Shown: piece by piece, positions 25,979-38,689 of the stretch
Position numbering within the stretch: position 1 is the first letter of the stretch
Layout of the letters: every line of letters begins with the position of its first letter
DNA from: Neckera pumila
Lineage: Eukaryota > Streptophyta > Bryopsida > Hypnales > Neckeraceae
Reading direction: 5' to 3'
DNA length: 64,000 nt
NCBI GenBank assembly: GCA_963969595.1
Contig: OZ018416.1
Coordinates: 5,782,065 to 5,846,064, forward strand
Position numbers and translations under genes: made by a program
The notes under the pieces: model-generated
The model's database searches: none
Seen by the model: only the letters and a program-made list of their open reading frames with translations
What the model was told of the DNA's origin: nothing

Positions 25979-28511
25979 TAATCATAAGCCAACTATGAGA
26001 TCCACATGGTAGTATTTCTAAGTAGAGACCACTAACATATTCCATCACCTTGAAACTATGAGGTCTTGCAAGGTTAATTCTTTAAAGCCAAAATCAATTT
26101 TGTATTTTTGGATAAAATATTTATATCATTATACATATATATATATATATATATGAATTAATCCCAAAATGACAGTTCATTTGTTCAAATGAAGATTTGT
26201 TAAGATGTATTGTAAAATGTAATATAGAAGGATAGTTTTATCATTTTGGTGGTGATATTTAATCCAAATTGTAGATTTTGAATTTTAGATGATATCTATA
26301 TAATTAGATTTGCTATAGCTATAACCAAGATTTATAATACAAATTCTCATTTGAACTAACTTGGTTCAAAGTGTCTTTGCATTTAACTAACTTGTAATAA
26401 AAAGTGGAAAAAAATAGATCATGAAACTTAATTTCACTTCATTGGATTAGAGTTTTGAATTTCATGTTCAAATTATGTTCAAGCTTCCTATATCCATCAC
26501 ATAATGGACTAGAACAATTTGTTCTACACCTTAAGAGGACTTTGAAATGGTATGTTCATACATAAATCTAAACTTGCACAACTAATATACTTAATGGAAT
26601 TTCATATCTTTTTCTTTGTTTCTTTTGCAACTTCAAAACTTGGATGATTTTCAACTCATAACCAATTGACTTCAAACTTCTTTACCATTTATTCTATACC
26701 TTTGATATTTTTATTGATTGAAAAATTGATTCATTTGGACTTGCTTTGTCCACTACTGTAGTGCTAAAGCACTACATTGTGGTTAAAAAATTGTTGGAAA
26801 TGTCAATTTCGTTAACTTGCAAATATTCCATTACTTTGCACGATTCAAGTCACACAACTTGAAACCAAAATGTGTCAACCTGTCCTAGTTTGTGGATTGA
26901 AATTTTTGTATCATGGAAGACACATAATTTCATCTAAGAAATAAGTATTAAATATTTTATTAATATATAGTTGTAAAACAATGTAAAGAATTGTGAAGAT
27001 AGAAAGTTGTGGTCATGGCCCCTTCTTTCTATGATTACTTTGTAAAGGACATTATAGATTTATTTTTTCAATGAACAATATTGCAATTTCTTCATTCCTA
27101 TTATTCAGTTTTGGGAAGAAGAAAATGTTTAATCTTAACTTGCGGATAAAAATCATTCTAATTTGATCAAGTTGTTGTCCTATCCAATGGTTGGATTTGG
27201 TATTATTCTAATATATATATTTTTTTAAATTACAAAATATAAAAGTATGTGAAGTGATTGACCAAGCCATAATTGCATTGGCTCTAGTTGCAAAAATGAA
27301 GTCATAGATTTGAAGGACACAAAATTTCATAAAATCAACATAATTTACATAAAGTAATCCCCCCATTCCCGACCACTGATCCATTCCCAACCTATAGGTG
27401 CACATATTTTCGACTATGCTTATAATGCAGGTTTTTTCCATTTTTAAGGTCAAAACTAATAAATACATGACTCATGTCACAAATTATGAAAAAAAAAAAA
27501 GGAAATAATGACTAGATAAAAAATTATGAGTGATTGGCATTGGAAGACTCTATACATTGGCCATGGTCCAATGCACTTTTTGCCTCCCAAAATTTATAGT
27601 AATTTCAATTTAAGCAATAAAATTACCAAGTTTTTGCAATCCATGCCATTTGCCTTCACTACTCCAGATCATGTCAGAATTCCTTATTTGGTCAGTTATA
27701 GAGGGACTTACTTTACATCATTCCAAATCCATTCCAACAAATTTTATTCAAAAAATGATAATTTTTTTGCTTGTAATCAAAATTTATAAAATTTACAAAA
27801 TTGCTAATAGTATTGGTGAATGTAAACATCAAGACGAAATCTACAATTTTTATTATTTATATATCAATTCCAAAATACACTTCCAAATAGTACTACGTGA
27901 TGATTTTTCTCAAACCGGCACTTCTAGAGACCACTCTACGCCTTTTGGGATTAAGATGCATGCTCATTTGAAAAAATAAAGCTTCTCATTGCTAAGACCA
28001 TGTAACAATGGCCCTTTCTTTTCAATTTCTCAACAAGTCAAAAGATATTGCCACTAAAATGAAACGCATCCTCCCATTTGTTCCAGAGCCCACAAAAATT
28101 GAAATATATTGCCAACAAAAAGCCTCCTCCCCTTGGTCCAGAGCCCACAACTGCATCAAGCTCAAAATTACAGCGAACTAGCACTCCTGATGAATAATGC
28201 AATGCAATCCAGAAAAATTCTCTGTCAAAATCAAAAGTAAAGACGACTCGTGCAGGTGACCAAATAACCAGATTTTGATTTTGGAAACGTCAAAGATTAG
28301 ATTATGAACTTACTTTCAATCTCATATGTACAATATCATATGAAAAGTGGAATAATACTCCAGCTACTTCACCTTCAACTCCCGCACTCCTGCCGATCGG
28401 TCTCAAGAGTGCTTGAACTCTCCTCCACTCTGCTACCTCTTCGAGTGTGCTCAAAGACTTTCACAGGGTCGCGACTTCTGGGAGTGATGGGACAGACAAT
28501 GAAATAACAGA
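25979..28511. other. AT-rich intergenic, no gene seen
   Basis: It contains an (AT)n run at about 26131-26154 and an imperfect 14-bp hairpin at about 26751-26782 (CCACTACTGTAGTG ... CACTACATTGTGG). Frames near 27208-27979 are low complexity and unsupported. Confidence 0.45.
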
Positions 28512-29287
28512 CTATTCATCATCCTCTTCATTCATCTTGAAAACCACCAAGGTGCTCTCACCGAATTGCAAACCTTAAGAAAACAAACCTTTTAAATTTT
28601 TTTACTAAAATGTACAGCATCTGCATACAGTCAATTTCGGGTACAGCAACAGAAATGACAACAAATAGTCACCTCACTTGCATGTGCCCCACATTTGTCA
28701 CTGAATCTGATTTACAGCTCTCTGCACTTGCCCCCATAACACGTCCACTTCGAAGCTGTTGCTCTTGACATAAACAAGAATGTGGGTCAAGGTCCTGCAT
28801 GTGATCCATTCAAGCAAAACTGAGTAAGAGGCAAAGCGATATCAGCTATTGAGGCAGTACTAGATATTGGATCATTGAGCGGCAGAACGCGAGGTGGGGC
28901 CCTTCTACACAAAATGTTCATCCGCTTCAAAAGCTTGTCCCATGACATATTTGTGATTGCTTGGCCCACATCGTACAATACATTGGATAGGCTGGATTAT
29001 AAAATCAGCACTATGAAATTCATAGTTTTTCCATAGTCCAAAAAATACATGGAGAAAATCCGCTCCAACAAGAAAAAACAAAAACGAAGACAACTAATAA
29101 TAAGAGCAGTACACAAGCGCTCGGATGATTATAAGTATAACTAGCTTACTCCAAAATTCAAGAACAAGAGGCATAATTCCAAAATAAACGAATACGATAC
29201 CTGGATATGCCAGATGGAAATGCACAAACCTTCATCTCCATAGATTGCCATAGCTAGAGTCAGAAATCCATTCGCTCCATTCCCATG
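28512..29287 (-). CDS. Unidentified spliced gene (3' part), minus strand
   Basis: Three exons are individually open and all in phase 0. 29201-29287 encodes 29 residues ending GDEGLCISIWHIQ. 28678-28794 encodes 39 residues (DLDPHSCLCQEQQL...). 28512-28556 encodes STLVVFKMNEEDDE followed by TAG. Donors are CAG/GTATCG and CAA/GTGAGG; acceptors are CATGCAG and GTGAG. I do not recognise the protein. The short IYGDEGLCISI segment resembles the active-site region of UBC7-type ubiquitin-conjugating enzymes (VYPDGRVCISI), but the rest does not follow that family, so this is only a hint. An exon may lie between 28794 and 29201, and the 5' part was not found. It could be a decayed gene. Confidence 0.35.
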
Positions 29288-30189
29288 CTACCGCCCCAAC
29301 TTCCGAGGGTGGCCATCAAAAAATTCCGAGCGTATCTGTTAATGCTCCCTTTGACTTCTAATAACAAACACAAATATGTTCATCGGTACAACAGGAGCAA
29401 ACAATCTCCGTGCAATCTTGGGAGATTTACTTGGAAATGTTTGTTTTCGTCGTGGCATATGAATATTTTAAATGAAGGATTTGGAATGGACCCGATGTAC
29501 TTGAAGCCATTAGCCTAAAAAGGCACAACGATTAGATAATAATGGTGAAGGGAAATAAATGGTGGTAAACCTAAGGGTGAAATCTCCTCACGTTAAAATT
29601 AAATTTCAATGAAACGCCGGTCACTCTTCCAAAGCGTAACCTCTTCAAAACTCAACGGTTGATAAATATAGTACCGCCATTGTATTTCATCCACTTGAGC
29701 ACTCAATGCTGAATCTTTTTCTTCTAAAATTGTTCTGACAAGTAATCCTCCATTAGTGTTTCATAAAGCGACTACACATTCACACCATAGTACACTTCTT
29801 TGACCAGCAATACATGTCATCCAATACATTCAATCTGCAAAACAAACGGTATCTGAGCGATGACAATAACCTACTGACAAACAATTGTAAATAACGTAAA
29901 GCAATATAAATAAAAACAGACTTCGCAAAACGAATCAGTCCAGGAAAAAGAAACTCCCAGTATTGCTTGCAAAGAGCTCATGGATGACGTCAAATCTCAA
30001 GGTGGAGTGCGCGCTCAAATCTGGATAGACAAATTCCCATTGGCGTATGTAACCAAATCCCGAGCATATCCAACTTCCAAACATAATTCGAAACGAAAAG
30101 TTACCAAATCTCAGTTTCTGCGACTAGCGAAGCAGAAGCAGTTATACGAAACCGGCAAAATCAGAGTACATCTCAGATAAGAGAATTCA

Positions 30190-33100
30190 ATTGGATACGG
30201 GGTTGAAAAATCCTGTGTATCAGCCGTCCTGGGCGAATTAAGCTTGCACTCGCCCTTGATGGCAGGGCCCCTATTACCCGTCTTCAGAATGTTTGTCACT
30301 GTCTGCCACAAAAAAAGCGGTTCATCGATGAACCAATCCTGAAGGGTGAAGTTTTCTAAAGGAAAGAAACCAGAAGCGAAAGCAAGAAATGATTGATTGG
30401 GTAAGGTTCCAAAGAAGCCTGAATGTCAGCCGCCAGAAACGAATTAAAGCTCCAGACGAATTAAATCTCCTCAGATACTTCACTGCGTTCAAAACATTCT
30501 CCCGTCTTCAAAATGTATAAACCCCTCTGTCAAAGGAAGAGCAAATCACCGATAAACCAACACACAAGGAAGAGGGATTTGAACATGTAACAATGCCCAT
30601 TCAGGACAGGGTGAACAAGAAAAGGGGTTTTAAAGAAGCCTGTTTGTCAAAGATATCTCGCGGTGAAAAAAACACTCGGATCACCATCCTCGCTCAGAGC
30701 AACGACCATCGGTGTTCTTATAAATCAGTGCGATTCTGCCAACCAGAAGCAGACTACACATGAACCACTTTCACCCACTAGAGCAAGTCTAAAAAGCAGC
30801 AACCACGGATGTAAAAGAGCAGCGCTTGCTGTCACAACTTAACCAATGAAATGCTGTAGAAAGCTGAACAAAACATAGGTGAAACGAAGGGTGCAAAGAG
30901 TTTCAAATAATCCTGTCAATCGATAGTTGACCGTCTTCAACGAGTTAAAGTCTTCAAGCGAATTAAAATACTCCAAAATTACTCCCCAGCTTAAGTCTGC
31001 ACACAAAGAGCATTCCCCATGCCATAATAATTCATGCCCCTCTACAAGAGATACATGATTCACCTCTGGAGTCGGGCAATTCATCTTGCCAGCAATAGAA
31101 ATTCAAGACGCAAAGCTCAGCAGACGAGGCAGGCGTAAATCTTAAATGAAAGTATGATAAGAGATTGAAAAAACCCTGTCAAGCTGTCTTGAAAAAATCT
31201 GACTTCGCAAGTTCTCGAGGTTAACAGAAGTGTTGTGAAATTGCTCCCCACTGCCATAAAAAAGATAATCCACCGTTGAAACTCGAAATAACACACACCA
31301 GACAGCAAGCGAAAAAATTACTCAGAAGCAGAAATCCAAATTCTGGATTATTCGGGTTTCAAGAAAAAGCCTGTTCGACGATCGCCTTGAACGAATCAAA
31401 GTCTCCAAATCACTACTTAGCTTCGCACCGTACTCGGAATTTCTCCTTTAGATTGCTATGCAATTCTGTGGAACTGCCAAGCATGCCATCACTGATGAAC
31501 CGAACCAGATGTTTCATGCTTTGAAGCAGAAAAGACATAAATGAAAGCCCAGTGGGTGACGGTTTAAGAGAACCCTGACTGTAGATTGCCGTAAAAAAAT
31601 TAATTATTTGCTCATCCTTCAAAGACTAGTATGTCTTGCCCGAGAGATACTCGCCGTCTGCCAAGAAAAAGCAATTCACTGCTGAACCAAAACACGGCCC
31701 TAGCTTGTTTTCAGAAACCAACTCGAAGTGAAAAAGGTAAAAAGATTGATTAAGGTTTCGAAGAAGCCTGAGCGACGATAGTCGGAGAGAAACAAAAGTG
31801 TACGCGAATTATAACTCTTCGGATTTTTTTCAGCGCAGGGCTGCGCACAGAAAGCATTCCCCAAGGGTGTGACCCGCTGTGAAAGCAAGAAGGGTATATC
31901 AATGAACTAAAACAGACGAAAAGGGATGCATAACACGAAAGAAAATGCTAAGGTTTCGAGGGAGCCTGTAAGTCGGTCTTGCAGAAATTCAAGCTCCCTC
32001 TTCCAAACTTAGTCACCTCCCAGAGACATAATTCATGAGCTGTTCCAACTCTGACATCCAGATGCATTTCAACCACGAACCAAATCACATATCATGGGGT
32101 TGTGAATGCAAAAACGCAGGCAAATAACCAGAAGAGGAAAAGTACAAGAGTTTCAAATAAATTTGTCCGTCATTTATGTCGCGCAGAGGTGAATCTTCAG
32201 GCGAGTTGATTCTTCCAAATACCATCCACGACGGAGGTAAACGCAGACGAATGTCTCTACCAACTGTGAGGAACTCTGCCAAGCAGAAGAGGATCACGAA
32301 TGAACCAACATCACGCAGCGGGGTAAAGCGAGAAGATAATAACCAGCCCTTTCACGGCTGATAATATTAACTGAATAGAACGAAATAGAAAGCTTGAAGC
32401 AGAATATGTGAATAGGACTCTCAAGCCTGTTAATCGGATATGAACCGCCTTGAAAGAGTTGAGACACTCCACGCTTCCTCCCCACTACAGAGTCTCCCAC
32501 AAGCAACAATCTCCGTGATGCTACGAGTCCTTGCCCCTCTCCCAAAGATAACGATTCACCTTTGAAAACCCCAATCAAACTCCATCTCCGTCTAAAAGAG
32601 CCATGAAAACAACTCTTCAATATATATGATTACATCTCGAAATGAGGTGTGGATGTAGTTCCAAAACAATTTTCAATACAAAAGGCTAAATAGTCAATTT
32701 CGAAAGAGAAAGAGGGAAAAAGTTCCAAACAAAAAGGCCTGGCATTCAGGAGCCGTTGTCTTCAACGTAATAAACAACCTCCACATGCGTCCTTACTTCC
32801 AAAACAAACACAAGCAGCAGTCTTCATAATTATTCTCATGTATGACTCTGCCAGCCACACATTCCACACTAACAAAAAACAGTTTAAGTATATCTCCGAC
32901 CACACATTCCACGCTAAAAAAAGAAACCAGATGGCTAGCACAAGCGACAATATTCAAAAAGGTAATATGGAAGGTTTGCAGAACTGTGGCAATCGGAAGC
33001 CGCCTATCGTCAACAAATAAAAGTACCTCCATACATCCTCCTCATTTCAGGCCATAAACATACGTTACACTGTCCATGGTGATACGAATATGCGCCTCTC

Positions 33101-34870
33101 TGCCAGAGAAGACAGTCAGATTATATGGAAAAAACGCAAAAAACGCAGAATGATAGAGAAAAAAATAACCTTGCAAATGAAATAGATGGTGCGAGCGAAC
33201 ATGTTCAGACGGAAATGGGTAGAGTTTCAAAGAAGCCTGTCAACCCGCTGACTATTTTCAACGAAATAAAATTACACCATAAATCATCCCCACTTCAGGG
33301 GCAAGCACAAGCAGTACACTCCATAGAAGTCTGCCCCCCTGCCAGAGAAACAGCCACCTTCACCAGCTAAAGCATATCTCCAACTAAAATTCGCATGCTA
33401 ATACAAGCAATAGCAGCATTGAAATCTTGGAGCATGTGAGTATTCCAAACTGTAAAGCGACTTGAACAAATTAAGATACTCCAATCACCTTCAACTTCAG
33501 GGTCATGAATATTCATGTTCTTCCAGAACTAGAAAGATCTCCTCTGAAGAGGGCAACCCAGAATATATGGCAACATGGACAATTCACACAAGTCGCTAAA
33601 CAACAGAATATAGCAGAAACCTTGAATCAAGTTTATTATAGGTTTTCAGAAGAGCCTGTCAATTCGAAGTCGACCATCTTGAACGATTTAAAATACTCCA
33701 AACATCCTCTTCGCAAATACAAGCAGCATTCTCCACGGTCTCGCTAGTCTGTGACCAAAGATAGGAAAGTTCAAATCACATCCACGCCCAAACGACTCCC
33801 GCCCGCAAAAGGCCAACAGCTGAATAACAATCAGTCGGAAACCTTGAAATAAGGAAATTGTAAGGGTCAGAAGAGCCTGTCAATCTGAAGCCAACCGTCT
33901 TGAACGAATTAAAATACTCCAAACTCCCTCCTCCTTAGGGCTACACACAACCAGCACGTGCCGTGCTCTCAGAAATACAGGCTCCTCTCCCAGAGAAAAT
34001 AGAGTCCACCCAATCAACGTCGACTCAGAAAACTCAAGCTCGCAAGATGCTAAAGTGAATAAAAGGAAGCGGGCTGAAAGATTGAAAAAGGGCACGATCA
34101 GGGTTTCAAAAGAGCCTGTCAATTCGAAGTCAACCCTCTTGAGCGCTTCAAAATGCTCCATGCATCTCTTTACATCAAAAGCACAAATTCTCCGTGATCT
34201 CACGAATCCGCGACTCTCTGCCACAGAAAAGACCTTGTGCGTCTGAAAAAAATCGCACCAAACCATTTTGCCGACCAAAAACCTAACGCAAGCGCTAGAA
34301 AATCAAGAACGGATAATCAGGGTTCCGAATTAGCCCATCTGACGATCGTCCGGGGAAAATCATCTCCAAACCGCTCCTCCTGACAGCCGCGCACCGCATA
34401 CGCGCCATACGCCCCAAACCCTAGGAGTTCTGCCAAGCATAAAACGACCGCCCCACAGAAGAGTAAAAAACTCAACGCCTGACAACGGTAAAATGCAGAT
34501 CGAATCAGTTCCAAAAGGGATCACAGCTCCCTAGAGCTTAGAGTTCCCTAGAGATCTCCCAAACACGGATCATCGCAAAGAGGAGAGAAGAACTCGACAC
34601 TTGCAACGGCACAAGGTAGGCTGAAATCAAGCCTCTGAAATACACCGTCCGACGATCATCTTCAGCAAATCGACAAGCCAAATCGCTCCTCACGCACACG
34701 TCGAAACCCTAGAGATCTGCCAAAAGCATAACATCTTCCATGAAGCAACGGCACACGCAAGAAACGAGACTTGATGCCTGAAAAGCACAAGGCAGATTGC
34801 AATCAAAGCCAAATTCATCAAAGCGGCGTCGATTTCGCTCCAACAAACCCGCCATCGCCATCGTTCTCAG
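30190..34870. repeat. Long degenerate tandem array, ~215-240 bp units, about 20 copies
   Basis: The plus-strand landmark GGTTTCAAAAGAGCCTGTCAA and variants recurs at about 30410, 30630, 30895, 31160, 31345, 31565, 31750, 31950, 32145, 32410, 33224, 33640, 33861, 34101 and 34319. Each is followed by a TTGAACGAATTAAAATACTCC-like block and a TCTGCCA-GAA / GATGAACCAA-like block. The best consecutive spacings are 221, 240 and 218 bp. Copies near 33.2-34.3 kb are most alike; the ends are more decayed. On the minus strand several units carry an open stretch like LEYFNSFKTVDFELTGS, but no single frame runs through all units. No transposon ends, tRNA, rRNA or known gene was recognised. Confidence 0.7.
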
Positions 34871-35070
34871 CAATCTCCATGCACCACCAAACTCTTGATA
34901 ACAAGATCATTGAAATTGGAAAACTCTTGGTTCAAAGATCAGTTGCGTCGGAAACCCTATATAAAGAGTTCAGAAGGATCGAGCAGGGTCCAGAACGATC
35001 GAGAAAAAGAACTCGGCATCCGTCGCCGGCAAGCGAGGTCTGCTGGACGTGTGGAAGACGGTTGCTCTAG
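34774..35070 (+). CDS. Possible 98-residue frame of unknown nature
   Basis: The frame starts MPEKHKADCNQ and ends VCWTCGRRLL. It is polar, with a basic Arg/Ser stretch (PERSRKRTRHPSPAS). It overlaps the end of the tandem array and the possible TATA box, which argues against a normal gene. No family is recognised and coding status is unproven. Confidence 0.12.
   Translation: MPEKHKADCNQSQIHQSGVDFAPTNPPSPSFSAISMHHQTLDNKIIEIGKLLVQRSVASETLYKEFRRIEQGPERSRKRTRHPSPASEVCWTCGRRLL
34951..34966 (+). promoter_or_regulatory. Possible TATA box with adjacent telo-box-like motif
   Basis: GAAACCCTATATAAAG puts TATATAAA (34958-34965) directly after AAACCCTA, at the right edge of the tandem array. The motif is nearly symmetric, so a start site could lie near 34990 (plus) or below 34930 (minus, into the array). 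AAACCCTAG also occurs at 34426 and 34706. No confident transcript was found on either side. Confidence 0.3.
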
Positions 35071-35506
35071 TGGTGACACAGCGACGTTCCCTTCCTGGAC
35101 ACGTATCTAGGAACGAGAAAGATTTTTAGCCAAGGGTGGTGGCTTGGGAGTGGATGATGGGTCGTCAAGAGAGATGAATATTTGTGGATGAATAAATCCG
35201 CCAGTGCCTGCCTAGAACCTGCGGTGTCACCCATGGTGTCAGTGCAATTCAAAATTGACAAAATGACAATATATGAAATATGATATATATTGTCAACTGT
35301 GGAGAATTTATACTGTTTTTGAAAAATAGATTTTACTTTTACTTTGTCTCTAACATGGTTTTTACTTTAATTTGAAATTATTGTATAGATAACTACAAAC
35401 CAACCAAAACGAAATTCTTTTTTTTATTGGCTAGCTATTCTATTTCAATTCTATTCCTTTTAAAGAAAAAATGATGGATCATACAGCAATGAAAAAACAT
35501 CAGCAT

Positions 35507-36413
35507 TTAATCCCTAAAGGACCATTGTTCCTTTGGGGGACCAATGCGTTTTTGGACAGGTACCTACGGGCTGAAATTTTCTCCTGATTTTTTGAAGCTT
35601 TTTTTGGAGGTAGAAAAGCTGCTTAGCTTTGTGGGAGTATAATTTTTTTCACAATCGGTGCCCGGGAATAAAAGTTATGACCAAATAAGCTCAAAACAAG
35701 GGACAAGGGGCAATGCAAGTAACAAAAAAAAATTGCATTTTTATTTTTATTTTTATTTTTCTCATAGATTATATTTTTTTCTATCTAAAAAGCTTTGATT
35801 CATTTCATTTGGATTTGTTATGAGAAAATTATGGACATTCTTGTTTTTCGGGCAATTAGAGCATCTTTTTGAAAAAAAATCTTCTAGGATGCATTTTTGA
35901 ATGTAATTTTTCAAATTTTTCAAATTTTTTTTGCGTAGTTTAGTTTACTTGCTAGAACAATCTCACCATTGGGATTAGTGCATTTTAATTCCATCTAAAA
36001 TATATTAATGTTTTAGATTTTCCTTCTATCTCGTACCTACTTCTACTTAACAATTTTTCTAATAATGAAAACTAAGTTTTTTTAATTTATTTATTTTTGC
36101 TAGATTCTCAACTCAATTCCTCACTACAAACATTTAAAGCTCAAAACTCTATAGTGCAAAAATTTTAAGTTAAAAATGTTCAAAGTCATAAAACCCAGTC
36201 CCACAATGTGTTGAAAAAGTTGTTTTTTTCATTTTAATCGCAGATATCATGCAATCTGTATAGTCAAAAAATCCTAAAAAAATTTCCACACATTTTTCAT
36301 ACTAGGTTAGATGTGCCAAAAAAACACTTTTTAATTTTTTTCACTCTTTGCTATAAAAATGACAATTTTGGGTGTCTTTTGGCAGAAAAAAGCCTTGAGC
36401 CTTTAGGGGTTGA
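35507..36413. mobile_element. ~0.9-kb inverted-repeat element
   Basis: The left end AATCCCTAAAGG (35509-35520, followed by ACCA) matches, inverted, the right end CCTTTAGGGGTTG (about 36400-36412). It has the same terminal motif as 15506-17480 and 19648-20047, and a subterminal ACCAATGCG...TTTTTGG block that matches, inverted, CCAAAAAA-GCAC-TTGGTCC near 17450. It is AT-rich and non-coding. Confidence 0.5.
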
Positions 36414-36916
36414 AAAGAAAAAGAAAAGAAGTGACTCTTATAATCCAAAATGGGTGGGCTACATGGCCAAAAAGTATAATAGATATACAAGTAGAGACAA
36501 TACATGAAATACACAAAGAATAAATAGTTGTTGGGTATCTAATACAATCAAAGACAAATAACGTTATTCAATACAATCAAAGGCTCCATCAAACAAATGT
36601 CTAATGCTTTAGAATGAGTTAATTTTAGAGATGAAAACCTAATAACAAATGAATTATTAAAGGTGGCACTTGTTATATATTTAACTCTACAATCAAGATT
36701 AATAAGGTACTGCAAAATTTAAGAAACAATTGTAGAAAACAGGACAAAAACAACATGACACTTGTAACCTTATTATCAAGATTACTACTCAAGTTAAATG
36801 TAATTTTTAATATAAAGTGTGCATGACTTGATTTCTAATATAAGCCCTAAAATTAGCCTTTCTAATCCTTAAAGAACAAGCCTATGATAATATTTCTAAG
36901 CTTCAAATCCCCTTCC

Positions 36917-37150
36917 TATGCCATTAGCAAAAAATTCAGCCCTCTAGAAGGCCACAAATTCTGCACCTGCCTAGTGCAATTATGGCAAAAAATCAAAGTA
37001 TTTTTTTTTTTTAAATTTAAGAAAAAAAAATGGGTGCTGATGTGGCACGTCAAAATTTTTTTTTTAAATATTTTTTTTAAAGAAAAAACATTTTTTATTC
37101 ATTCTGAAATTGCACCAGAGGGTCTTGTAAATCAATTCTTTAGCGGCCTT
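36917..37150 (+). repeat. Interspersed repeat family 'GGCCGCAAATTC', copy 2
   Basis: It contains CCCTCTAGAAGGCCACAAA, TTCTGCACCTGCC, a GTGCAATTATGG block with A-runs and a GATGTGGCACGTC block, in the same order as copies near 10455 and 49000. It has no coding capacity. Confidence 0.5.
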
Positions 37151-37771
37151 CTGCAGAGGTTGAAATTTTTCCTAATGTTTGATTTTGCAACTTCAAAGTT
37201 CATGCGAAGAACTTTAATATGCTTGTTTTTCAAAGATTTAATCACATATATTTTACTCTACAAAGAATTCAATATCTAGGGGTCACTATCAAAAAAAATT
37301 CTAAATTATACTTAGGTTTTGCCAAACCTATTGCACCTTTATGCTCAAACGTACAGAAATAGTCATATACAAGGATCAATAAGTAAAATATAATTACAAA
37401 TTAGAAATATCTATTTGATAATACTTGAAAAGGTAACTCCTTGACATAAAATTCTCTATAGTATTAAATTTTTCCTAGGCAATGTGGTTTGAAAGTGGAA
37501 TTTGATGTGTTGATCAAGGTTGCATAAAACAATCAATTTAGTAGGTTAGTTTTAAAAAAATAAGTCTATAAAAAGGGTAAATTCTAAAAGATATTATTGT
37601 AAGTTGGAAGTGGAGTTACCTAAACTAAGGTATGCTCACACTTGGTATTAAAAAATATTGTTATTGATGGTCTTAAGATCGAACTCAAATCTACTTTTAC
37701 ACATACTCACATTGACCTAACACCGAGTGACGAATATACCTTTACTTTCTACAATAGATGGCACTGTACAT
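37150..37771. other. AT-rich intergenic, no gene seen
   Basis: There are no splice-consistent frames and no recognised repeat. Confidence 0.4.
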
Positions 37772-38213
37772 AAGATAAACCAGCCCATTGTGGTCAGAAT
37801 TAGGAGTCTACCCTCATGTCGTTGCTGAAAATTTTCAAATTTTTTTCCACACAAAGACAAGTGTGAGAGAGAGTGAAGACATTTGAAATTATATTTTTTG
37901 GACCAAGTATGAATTAGTTCTGAATTTCTGAAGTAATCTATCCAAAAGAGTCAATAGACTACCTTATAACCAACAAAAAGTGTATCCAATATGCTCTTCT
38001 TAATCACCTAAAGTGGTCACAATAATTTCTAATGTAGAAGGCCATAAAAAGTCACTTCCTACAATGATTTACACTGAAAAAGCAAATGTTCCTAATGAGG
38101 TCACTAATCACTCCATTGGTATCAGGTTATACATTGATTGTGGCCAAAGAAACTGTCATGGGGTCATAGGTGTCCACTATGGGTCATCTGACCACAATGG
38201 GCTCGTCTACCTT
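37772..38213. mobile_element. 442-bp MITE with 27-bp terminal inverted repeats
   Basis: The left end 37772-37798 and right end 38187-38213 are inverted repeats matching at 24 of 27 positions. The inner 16 bp, GCCCATTGTGGTCAGA, are perfect. It is non-coding and ends about 45 bp before the telo-box at 38258. Confidence 0.6.
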
Positions 38214-38257
38214 ACTTCGAAGTTGTGATGCTTCAGCGATGCGGGTTCCTTGAGCCT

Positions 38258-38266
38258 AAACCCTAA
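38258..38266 (+). promoter_or_regulatory. Telo-box (AAACCCTAA) near a probable transcript start
   Basis: AAACCCTAA is a well-known plant promoter/leader element, often found at translation- and growth-related genes. Here it is followed by a short direct duplication (AACCCTCGAGTTCCACTGT at about 38266-38286 and 38287-38307). A plausible donor CAACAG/GTTGAG follows near 38460, suggesting a 5' UTR exon of a plus-strand transcript. Confidence 0.45.
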
Positions 38267-38689
38267 AACCCTCGAGTTCCACTGTAAACCCTCGAGTTCC
38301 ACTGTCGCCTTCGCCTTGCCATTCCAAACTGCGAAGGCAATCCATCGTTACCAACTTGCACTCAATTCGCACAACAATCATGCTTGCGAGAGGAAACGGA
38401 ACTGCGCGTGGAGACTAACTTTACTTTGGAGCAAAGCTGTCGGTATAGCCTCTGCAACAGGTTGAGATTCCCTTTTTTCATCGATCTTCAGTTCTGATGC
38501 TGCTGTTTTGATTTGAGAGTGCAACGCTGTGTTTGACTTGCGCATGAAGCTTGTAAGGTGATCGATCCTTAGTTTGTTTTCGCACGGTCATGTTCTACCG
38601 ACAATTTATCATTTTGTCTCAAAGGGCTTCCGCAGGGTAGCTGGTGATCTCATGGAGGAAATGAATGTCAGAGATGGATGTTAAGGTAG

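Noticed and set aside
30839..34278. Minus-strand frames in the array as protein-coding genes
   Set aside because: Open stretches are limited to single units and the frame is not kept between units. Similarity is fully explained by the tandem repetition.
30290..34320. Tandem units as a box C/D snoRNA cluster (GATGA-like and CTGA-like motifs)
   Set aside because: The motifs are not conserved in all units, the C-to-D spacing varies around 100 nt, and no terminal stems were found.
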